A stretch of DNA of 12,894 nucleotides from Clostridia bacterium (lineage in GTDB: Bacteria > Bacillota > Clostridia > Oscillospirales > Butyricicoccaceae). Of the stretch, positions 7,457 through 12,894 are shown piece after piece. The stretch lies in assembly GCA_017407765.1 (NCBI GenBank), contig JAFQVZ010000268.1, positions 1 through 12,894 on the forward strand, read 5' to 3'. Both the position numbers and the translations under genes were made by a program. Under the pieces are notes generated by a model. That model was given only the letters and a program-made list of their open reading frames with translations, was not told the DNA's origin and searched no databases. Each line of letters begins with the position of its first letter. Within the stretch, counting starts at the first letter, position 1.

Positions 7457-8011
7457 ATGAGCAAAGAGTGTGAAGTATACAAGGTAAAAATGCAGAAGAG
7501 CATCGAAGTCCTCAAAAGTGACTTCAATACCGTAAGAGCAGGCAGAGCTAATGCCAGCGTTCTTGACAAGATCACAGTTGAGCATTATGGTTCTGCAATG
7601 CTTATCAATCAGCTTGCATCTATCAGTGTTCCCGAACCCAGAATGCTTGCTATTCAGCCTTGGGACTCCAGCGCACTTAAGGCCATTGAAAAGGCTATCC
7701 AGTCTTCTGATCAGGGCATCAATCCCCAGAATGACGGCAAGGTCATTCGTCTGACATTCCCTCAGCTGACTGAGGAGCGCAGAAAGGACCTGACAAAGCA
7801 GGTCAAGAAGATGGGCGAAGACGCTAAGGTAGCGGTCAGAAACATCCGCAGAGATGCTGTTGATACATTTAAGAAGGCTCAGAAGAAGAGCGAGATCACA
7901 GAAGATGACCTTAAGCAGCTTGAAAAAGAGATCCAGGATGCTACAGACAAGTACTGCAAGGAAATCGAAACAGAGACAGCAAAGAAGGAAAAGGAGCTCA
8001 TGGAGCTTTAA
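7457..8011 (+). CDS. frr: Ribosome recycling factor
   Basis: RRF binds the post-termination ribosome and, together with EF-G, splits it so the subunits can be reused. The 184-residue length matches the family (185 in E. coli). Visible signatures include TVRAGRANASVLDKITVEHYG (25-45), the hinge-side segment PWDSSALKAIEKAI (68-81), LTEERRKDL (104-112) and VAVRNIRRDAVD (125-136), where R132 corresponds to the functionally essential arginine of E. coli RRF. The C-terminal helix is rich in lysine and glutamate, as usual for the three-helix-bundle domain. It lies 33 nt after pyrH and has its own strong ribosome binding site. The gap to uppS holds a stable hairpin, which could set different mRNA levels for frr and the envelope genes that follow. 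Confidence 0.97.
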   Translation: MSKECEVYKVKMQKSIEVLKSDFNTVRAGRANASVLDKITVEHYGSAMLINQLASISVPEPRMLAIQPWDSSALKAIEKAIQSSDQGINPQNDGKVIRLTFPQLTEERRKDLTKQVKKMGEDAKVAVRNIRRDAVDTFKKAQKKSEITEDDLKQLEKEIQDATDKYCKEIETETAKKEKELMEL

Positions 8012-8031
8012 TCTTAATTAGTGTTTTGTGT

Positions 8032-8061
8032 TATGAGGCGGTGCGTATGCGCCGCCTCATA
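8032..8061 (+). other. Intercistronic 13-bp hairpin between frr and uppS
   Basis: Positions 8032-8044 pair with 8049-8061 around the 4-nt loop GTAT. The stem has 12 Watson-Crick pairs and one G-U pair (8042/8051), with no bulge, and a GC-rich centre (GAGGCGG with CCGCCTC). It starts 20 nt after the frr stop and ends 9 nt before the uppS ribosome binding site. The following bases (ATGCAGTAGTGGG) contain no T-tract, so this is not a standard intrinsic terminator in the + direction, and the opposite direction has no T-tract either. Likely roles are a 3'-end stabiliser for the pyrH-frr mRNA, an RNase processing site or a weak attenuator. Confidence 0.8.
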
Positions 8062-8081
8062 TGCAGTAGTGGGAGAAGTTT

Positions 8082-8819
8082 ATGAGCAAAGAAAAGTTTT
8101 TTACAGCTCAGGAAATCGAGCGTATGCCCATTCATATTGCGGCCATTATGGATGGTAATGGAAGATGGGCGACTAAAAGAGGGCTCCCTAGAACAGCGGG
8201 CCATAAAGCGGGCAGCGAAACTTTCAGAAGAGCAGCAGAGTTCATGTCAGAGCTCGGAGTTAAATATTTTACTGTATATGCCTTCTCCACGGAGAACTGG
8301 AAAAGACCGGCTGAAGAGGTCAAGGTTATTATGACCTTGTTTGAGAGATATCTCAATGAGGCTATCGAAAGTATGGCGGAAAAGAACATCAGGCTTAATT
8401 TCTTTGGCGACACTTCTGTACTGGATGGCAAGCTGCAAAAACTTATTGAGAGAACACAGCAGATTTCAACTGCTCAATCCGGCCTCTGCGTAAACGTATG
8501 CATTAATTACGGCGGACGTCAGGAAATTGCTATGGCGGCAAAAAAAGCAGCCGAAGAAGTTGTTTCCGGCAAAATCAAGGCAGATGACATAACGCATGAA
8601 CTGCTTTCGCGATATATGTATTCCGCCGATATACCTGATCCTGATTTGATAATCAGGCCGGGTGGGGAACAGAGGGTGTCTAACTTCCTTCTGTGGCAAA
8701 GTGCTTACAGCGAGTATTACTTTACAGATAAGCTTTGGCCCGATATGGCTGAGGCGGATTTTGTGGAGGCTATAAAATCTTTTATGAATAGAAACAGACG
8801 TTTTGGAGGACTTAAGTAA
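8082..8819 (+). CDS. uppS: Undecaprenyl diphosphate synthase (cis-prenyltransferase)
   Basis: UppS adds eight isopentenyl units to farnesyl diphosphate in cis configuration, giving the C55 carrier lipid for peptidoglycan and other wall polymers. It acts at the cytosolic membrane face. Diagnostic motifs are IMDGNGRWA (22-30, Mg-binding D24), H41 in AGHKAGS, YAFSTENWKRP (66-76), NYGGRQEI (142-149) and the diphosphate-binding segment IRPGGEQRVSNFLLWQ (191-206, with R192 and R198), plus E211 in SEYYF. Length of 245 residues is usual. The start is fixed by GGGAGA at 8071-8076, 5 nt before the ATG; the hairpin at 8032-8061 lies just upstream. The stop is followed after one base by the cdsA ATG. Its substrates derive from the MEP pathway, to which dxr and ispG further down the operon belong. 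Confidence 0.97.
   Translation: MSKEKFFTAQEIERMPIHIAAIMDGNGRWATKRGLPRTAGHKAGSETFRRAAEFMSELGVKYFTVYAFSTENWKRPAEEVKVIMTLFERYLNEAIESMAEKNIRLNFFGDTSVLDGKLQKLIERTQQISTAQSGLCVNVCINYGGRQEIAMAAKKAAEEVVSGKIKADDITHELLSRYMYSADIPDPDLIIRPGGEQRVSNFLLWQSAYSEYYFTDKLWPDMAEADFVEAIKSFMNRNRRFGGLK
8805..8809 (+). promoter_or_regulatory. Ribosome binding site that decides the cdsA start
   Basis: GGAGG at 8805-8809, inside the last uppS codons, is 11 nt upstream of ATG 8821. A longer reading frame using TTG 8803 would place its start codon on top of this site and has no ribosome binding site of its own, so ATG 8821 is preferred. Confidence 0.75.
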
Positions 8820-8820
8820 T

Positions 8821-9645
8821 ATGGGAATACGCCTTGTTACAACAATTGTTGGCGTTATCGCCATTATAGGAATTCTTTATTTTATGCCCTCTTGGGTGCT
8901 TATGCTGGCTATGTGTATGCTTGCGGGCATAGCTGCATACGAGCTTCTTGCTAACACAGGCAAGGTCGACAAGAATCATCCGCTTCTCTGGGCCAGCTGC
9001 ATCGCGGCGGCAGTCGTGCCCTATTTCACCGGTTATGCGGAAATGGATGGTGCGGTTACATTCGTACTGTTTGCCTTTGGTTTTGCCGCATTTGTAATGG
9101 GCATTTTTGATTATGAGAGAATCACATTCGAAAAGCTTGCGATAGCCTTCCTTGGTGCTTTTATACTGCCTTATTTTATGTCTTCACTTTTGAGAATATA
9201 TGTAGGTTGTGGTGAGCTTGGCAAGTATTATATTCTTATGCCTTGCATTGCCGCGTGGGTAAGCGATATCATGGCTTATCTCACAGGCCGTATGTTTGGC
9301 AAGCACAAACTGGCGCCTCATGTAAGTCCCAAAAAGACAATTGAAGGTTCGGTTGGCGGCCTGCTTGGCGGCGCGATCGGACTTTGTGTCTTTGGAACGG
9401 TTATGAACAACAGTTTCGGTGTGGGTCTTGGCATTCCTGCCTTGTTTATCAGCGGTATTCTCGGTGCGGCAGCCGGTCAGCTGGGCGATCTTTCCATGTC
9501 GCTTATTAAGAGAAATGTTGGAATTAAAGATTATGGCAAGCTTTTCCCCGGCCATGGCGGCGTTCTCGACCGCTTTGACAGTATTCTCTTTACAGCACCG
9601 ATTTTTGAGCTGTATCTTATTGCTGTACATATTATTGGAGCATAA
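8821..9645 (+). CDS. cdsA: Phosphatidate cytidylyltransferase (CDP-diglyceride synthetase)
   Basis: CdsA converts phosphatidic acid and CTP to CDP-diacylglycerol, the precursor of the membrane phospholipids, and is an integral membrane enzyme. From ATG 8821 the protein has 274 residues with several hydrophobic segments, including about 5-23, 26-43, 57-70, 79-95, 107-125, 178-194 and 203-220. The family signature is complete at the C-terminus: SLIKR (227-231), K236-D237, then PGHGGVLDRFD (243-253). The conserved KKTIEG (171-176) is also present. The first hydrophobic segment begins almost at once (MGIRLVTTIVGVIAIIG), as expected for this start. The ATG follows the uppS stop by one base, so translation is probably coupled. 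The uppS-cdsA pairing is widely conserved in bacteria. Confidence 0.95.
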   Translation: MGIRLVTTIVGVIAIIGILYFMPSWVLMLAMCMLAGIAAYELLANTGKVDKNHPLLWASCIAAAVVPYFTGYAEMDGAVTFVLFAFGFAAFVMGIFDYERITFEKLAIAFLGAFILPYFMSSLLRIYVGCGELGKYYILMPCIAAWVSDIMAYLTGRMFGKHKLAPHVSPKKTIEGSVGGLLGGAIGLCVFGTVMNNSFGVGLGIPALFISGILGAAAGQLGDLSMSLIKRNVGIKDYGKLFPGHGGVLDRFDSILFTAPIFELYLIAVHIIGA

Positions 9646-9647
9646 AA

Positions 9648-10805
9648 ATGAAAAATCTTGCTATAATTGGTAGTACGGGTTCTATAGGAACGCAGTCGAT
9701 TGATCTTGCAAAAGCCAAAGGGTACAGAGTTTCGGCGCTTGCATGCGGAAGCAATATCGACCTTGCAGAAAAACAGATTCGTGAAGTAGCGCCTTCATAC
9801 TTTGCAGTTATGGATGAAGATGCTGCTCAGGTGCTTAAGGGCAGGGTAGCTGATACTGATACGATAGTTGAGGGCGGCGAGCAGGCTGTTCTCAGGGCTG
9901 CGTCTTTTGAAGAATGCAACATTGTTATCAACGCAGCGACCGGAATTGCCGGACTTAAGCCAACAGTGGCTGCAATAGAGAGCTGTAAAGTTCTTGCACT
10001 TGCCAATAAAGAATCGCTAGTGTGTGCAGGCAGTGTGGTTATGAATATGGCAAAAGAGAAGAATATACCCATTCTTCCCGTGGACTCTGAGCACAATGCT
10101 ATTTTTCAGTGCCTTCAGGCCGGCAGACATGATGAAATCGATCGGCTTATTCTCACTGCATCCGGCGGCCCATTTTTTGGATTTGATCGCGATAGGCTTG
10201 CAAATGTAAAGGCAAGAGATGCTCTCAAGCATCCTACATGGAATATGGGCAGCAAGATCACTATTGATTCGGCCAGCCTGATGAATAAAGGTTTTGAAGT
10301 TATCGAGGCATCGTGGCTGTTTGATGTTCCCGTAGAAAAAATTGATGTTGTCGTTCATCGGGAAAGCATTATTCATTCAATGGTAAAGTATATTGATGGT
10401 TCTGTGATAGCGCAGATGGGCAGCACAGATATGAGACTTCCCATACAGTATGCTGTAAATTATCCCGAAAGAGTAAAAAACCCCTTTAAGACACTTGATA
10501 TTTTTGAGGTTGGTTCGCTTACTTTCCATAGGCCTGATCGTGAAAACTTCCCTTGCCTTGCTCTTTGTGAGGAAGCTGCAGCAACGGGAGGAAATATGGG
10601 AGCAGTTATCAACGGAGCTAACGAAATTGCCGTAGCAGCATTTCTTCGTGATGAGATAGGCTTCCTTGATATTTATGAGACAGTTAAGAAAGCTGTTGAA
10701 GAGGTTGAGTTTATTGCCGCACCTACACTTGAGGATGTTTTCATAAGCGACAGAAAAGCAAGGAATATCGCTTTGACTGAGGTATCCAGGAAAGGAAAAA
10801 GATGA
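9648..10805 (+). CDS. dxr: 1-deoxy-D-xylulose 5-phosphate reductoisomerase
   Basis: Dxr rearranges and reduces DXP with NADPH to 2-C-methyl-D-erythritol 4-phosphate, the first committed step of the MEP isoprenoid pathway, and is the fosmidomycin target. Of 385 residues, GSTGSIG (8-14) is the NADPH-binding turn and ALANKESLV (117-125) is conserved. PVDSEHNA (144-151) gives metal ligands D146 and E148. H195, S208 and MNKGFE (212-217, with N213, K214 and metal ligand E217) form the substrate site. These map by eye to D150, E152, H209, S222, N227, K228 and E231 of the E. coli enzyme with a constant offset where checkable. GGAG at 9637-9640 is 7 nt before the ATG. The gene starts 2 nt after the cdsA stop and overlaps rseP by 4 nt (ATGA). 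Nothing suggests loss of function. Confidence 0.97.
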   Translation: MKNLAIIGSTGSIGTQSIDLAKAKGYRVSALACGSNIDLAEKQIREVAPSYFAVMDEDAAQVLKGRVADTDTIVEGGEQAVLRAASFEECNIVINAATGIAGLKPTVAAIESCKVLALANKESLVCAGSVVMNMAKEKNIPILPVDSEHNAIFQCLQAGRHDEIDRLILTASGGPFFGFDRDRLANVKARDALKHPTWNMGSKITIDSASLMNKGFEVIEASWLFDVPVEKIDVVVHRESIIHSMVKYIDGSVIAQMGSTDMRLPIQYAVNYPERVKNPFKTLDIFEVGSLTFHRPDRENFPCLALCEEAAATGGNMGAVINGANEIAVAAFLRDEIGFLDIYETVKKAVEEVEFIAAPTLEDVFISDRKARNIALTEVSRKGKR

Positions 10806-11845
10806 CATTATTGTTAGCAATCGCAGTTTTCGGACTTATTATTTTTGTTCATGAGCTTGGTCACTTTATAGCTGCAAAGTCAGCCGGCATAACTGTGTAT
10901 GAGTTCACCATAGGATTTGGTCCGGCAATCTTAAAGAAAAAGATCGGCGAAACACTTTACGCTGTAAGGCTTCTGCCTGTGGGCGGAGCTGTGGTCATGA
11001 AAGATATCGATGAGGAACCTCCGGAAGATATCGACCCGGCAGAGTGGACACTTGAAGGAAGCTTTCAGGAGGCTTCGTGGCTGCGCAGGTTCGCGGTAGT
11101 TGTTGCAGGCTCGTTCATGAACTTCATTACCGGTGTGCTTATAATATTTCTGGTTTTGCTTCCTGCAGGATACGCAGCCGAACCTGTTATCTCTGAGTTG
11201 GCAGAAGGTTTTCCTGAGGATGCACCTCTGAAAGTGGGCGACCGAATCGTAGAAGTCAGCGGCGTTCATATTTTTACTTATAACGATATATCGCTGGGCC
11301 TTCAGCTTGGTGCCGGAGAGCCTTTTGATTTCGTTGTTGAGCGCGATGGGGAAAAACTAAAGTTTGATGATGTTGTTCTTGAAGCAAAAGATTATGACGG
11401 CACAGGACAGCTCAGATACGGTTTTACTTTTGGATATGAAGAGCTTAGCATGTTTGATAAAATCAAATACTCATTCAATAATGCGTTAAGCTTCTTCCAG
11501 TCAGCCTATAAGAGCATAGGTATGCTGATAGGAGGCAAGGCAGATACGTCTGATCTTGTCGGAACAGTAGGTATTGCAAGTGAGATCGGAGCGAGAGCAG
11601 AGCAGTCGATGGCTGATATGTGGTATTTTGTTGCATATATTGCGGTTAATCTCTCTTTTGTAAATATGCTTCCCATCCCGGGTCTTGACGGTGGTAAGCT
11701 GATATTTATGCTTATTGAACTCATTTGCAGAAAACCCATTGATCCTAAGTGGGAGAATTATATATCCTATGCGGGTCTGGCTCTCATAATGGCATTATTT
11801 GTATTCGTAACGTATAATGATATTGTAAGATTGATTGCGGGATGA
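10802..11845 (+). CDS. rseP: Site-2 membrane metalloprotease RseP (RIP family)
   Basis: RseP is an intramembrane zinc protease that cuts membrane-anchored substrates such as anti-sigma factors or leftover signal peptides. In 347 residues, the first membrane helix carries HELGH (17-21: zinc ligands H17 and H21, catalytic E18). Further hydrophobic segments lie near 100-117, 274-292 and about 325-342. A single PDZ domain spans roughly 125-200 (it includes APLKVGDRIVEVSGV). The third zinc ligand is D296 in NMLPIPGLDGGKL. One PDZ domain and this length fit Bacillota RseP/RasP rather than the two-PDZ form of E. coli. The substrate cannot be inferred here because no sigma/anti-sigma pair is nearby. 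The ATG shares an ATGA overlap with the dxr stop, and the next gene starts 5 nt after its stop. Confidence 0.95.
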   Translation: MTLLLAIAVFGLIIFVHELGHFIAAKSAGITVYEFTIGFGPAILKKKIGETLYAVRLLPVGGAVVMKDIDEEPPEDIDPAEWTLEGSFQEASWLRRFAVVVAGSFMNFITGVLIIFLVLLPAGYAAEPVISELAEGFPEDAPLKVGDRIVEVSGVHIFTYNDISLGLQLGAGEPFDFVVERDGEKLKFDDVVLEAKDYDGTGQLRYGFTFGYEELSMFDKIKYSFNNALSFFQSAYKSIGMLIGGKADTSDLVGTVGIASEIGARAEQSMADMWYFVAYIAVNLSFVNMLPIPGLDGGKLIFMLIELICRKPIDPKWENYISYAGLALIMALFVFVTYNDIVRLIAG

Positions 11846-11850
11846 TGATT

Positions 11851-12894
11851 ATGAAAAGAAAATCTAAAGAACTTAAAATTGGTTCGGTTACTATTGGCGG
11901 TGGAAATCCTATTGCCATCCAGTCGATGCTTAACACCGATACAAGAGATGTAAAGACTTCACTTGCTCAGATCCATGATCTTGAGATGGCAGGCTGCGAG
12001 ATAGCCCGTCTTGCAGTTCCCGATATGGAGGCCGCTCGTGCGTTGGCAGAAATCAAAAAAGGTACTGCCATGCCTCTTGTTGCAGATATACATTTTGATT
12101 ATCGCCTTGCTCTTGCAGCATGTGAAGCCGGAGTTGATAAAATCAGGATCAATCCCGGCAACATCGGTGAAAAGTGGAAGATCCGTGAGGTCGCAGAGGC
12201 CTGCAAAGCAAGAGGTATTCCCATAAGAATTGGTGTTAACTCAGGTTCGGTCGATAAGGATCTCCGTCTTGAGTATGGCGTAACGCCGTACACCCTGTAT
12301 AGAAGCGCGGTACGCAACATCGAGGCCCTCACAGAGTTCGGCTTTGAAGACATCTGTGTTTCCCTTAAGGCGTCCAATGTTTTTTCCACCATTGAGGCAT
12401 ACAGGCTGCTGGCCGGGGAATGTGATTATCCTCTGCATCTTGGTGTTACAGAAGCCGGATCTCAGTATATGGGTACAATTAAGTCTGCAGCCGCGTTTGG
12501 CGCACTGCTGTTCGACGGCATTGGCGATACCCTCAGAGTCTCGCTTACAGATGATCCCGTTAAGGAGATCTATGCAGCTAAGGATATTCTCAAGGCTCTT
12601 GACCTTCATAAAGATGGTGTTACCATCGTTTCCTGCCCCACATGCGGACGCACCTGTGTCGATCTCATTCCCATTGCTAAGGATGTAGAGCAGCGCCTTA
12701 AAAATGTTAAGGCAAGAATTACGGTAGCAGTTATGGGATGTGCTGTAAACGGTCCCGGCGAGGCTCGCGAAGCAGATGTCGGAATTGCCTGCGGTAAGGG
12801 AGAGGGTCTTATCATTAGAAAGGGAGAGATCCTTAGAAAGGTTCCTGAAGACAGGCTTGCTGACGAGCTTATCAAAGAGATCGAAGAGCTTACC
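11851..12894 (+). CDS. ispG: IspG, 4-hydroxy-3-methylbut-2-enyl diphosphate synthase (3' partial)
   Basis: IspG (GcpE) reductively converts methylerythritol cyclodiphosphate to HMBPP, the next-to-last MEP pathway step, using a [4Fe-4S] cluster. The frame is open from ATG 11851 to the window end (348 codons). Cluster ligands are C262 and C265 in CPTCGR and C297 in MGCAVNGPGEA; E304 sits seven residues after C297, like E305+7 in the E. coli layout (C270, C273, C305, E312). The N-terminal TIM-barrel part shows GGGNPIAIQSM, VADIHFDYRLAL, KIRINPGNIG and the GVTEAG segment. The end matches the usual C-terminus, so only a few residues are missing. In-frame ATGs also lie at 11842 and 11845, but GCGGGA at 11837-11842 is correctly placed only for 11851. 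With dxr two genes upstream, the operon holds two MEP steps besides uppS. Confidence 0.96.
   Translation, partial: MKRKSKELKIGSVTIGGGNPIAIQSMLNTDTRDVKTSLAQIHDLEMAGCEIARLAVPDMEAARALAEIKKGTAMPLVADIHFDYRLALAACEAGVDKIRINPGNIGEKWKIREVAEACKARGIPIRIGVNSGSVDKDLRLEYGVTPYTLYRSAVRNIEALTEFGFEDICVSLKASNVFSTIEAYRLLAGECDYPLHLGVTEAGSQYMGTIKSAAAFGALLFDGIGDTLRVSLTDDPVKEIYAAKDILKALDLHKDGVTIVSCPTCGRTCVDLIPIAKDVEQRLKNVKARITVAVMGCAVNGPGEAREADVGIACGKGEGLIIRKGEILRKVPEDRLADELIKEIEELT

Noticed and set aside
8032..8061. The frr-uppS hairpin as an intrinsic terminator
   Set aside because: No T-tract follows the stem on either strand, and the downstream genes appear to be part of the same operon.
8803..9645. cdsA start at TTG 8803
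   Set aside because: That codon overlaps the GGAGG that serves ATG 8821 and would add six residues before the first membrane helix without a ribosome binding site.
1..12894. CRISPR array, transposon, phage, toxin-antitoxin or other defence system
   Set aside because: No repeated spacer pattern, transposase, integrase or defence domain was seen; every stretch is covered by recognised housekeeping or repair genes with short gaps.

Overview
This window looks like ordinary chromosomal DNA of a member of class Clostridia (Bacillota). The main reason is the gene order pyrH-frr-uppS-cdsA-dxr-rseP-ispG: in Bacillus-type genomes ispG does not follow rseP, whereas in Clostridia it usually does. Other support comes from purine-rich ribosome binding sites, tight gene packing and moderate base composition. 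I cannot resolve family or genus. All genes are on the + strand, and I saw no mobile element, tRNA, rRNA, CRISPR array or phage gene.

Positions 1-6600 hold a DNA repair and nucleotide-pool-cleaning cluster: uvrB (5' end cut off by the window edge), uvrA, a DnaQ-like 3'-5' exonuclease, a MutT-type Nudix hydrolase, a short peptide deformylase-like protein and an AlkD-type DNA alkylation repair protein. Stops and starts abut (uvrB/uvrA), lie 11 nt apart (uvrA/exonuclease) or overlap by 8, 20 and 4 nt, so this reads as one translationally coupled operon. Two genes here are interrupted as given. uvrA carries a one-base insertion at about 4220/4221 that separates the second ABC signature from the second Walker B. 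The exonuclease carries an in-frame TAA at 4761-4763 that separates catalytic motif I from motifs II and III. Both proteins look full length and normal once these single lesions are ignored, so the lesions are either very recent or sequence errors.

Positions 6601-6706 are the only sizeable gap (106 nt). It contains a plausible sigma-A promoter ahead of pyrH and no recognisable terminator.

Positions 6707-12894 hold the conserved operon: UMP kinase (pyrH), ribosome recycling factor (frr), undecaprenyl diphosphate synthase (uppS), CDP-diglyceride synthetase (cdsA), DXP reductoisomerase (dxr), the site-2 membrane protease RseP and the MEP-pathway enzyme IspG (3' end cut off). dxr and ispG act in making the isoprenoid units that UppS polymerises into the lipid carrier for cell-wall synthesis. 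cdsA makes the CDP-diacylglycerol precursor of phospholipids, and rseP cleaves membrane proteins. A strong 13-bp hairpin without a T-tract lies between frr and uppS, where the operon passes from translation and nucleotide genes to envelope genes.

I looked for a previously undescribed system and found none that I can support. The points most worth a second look are the two gene lesions and their local sequence, the composition of the repair operon with its divergent deformylase, the frr-uppS hairpin, and the apparent lack of rpsB-tsf upstream of pyrH.
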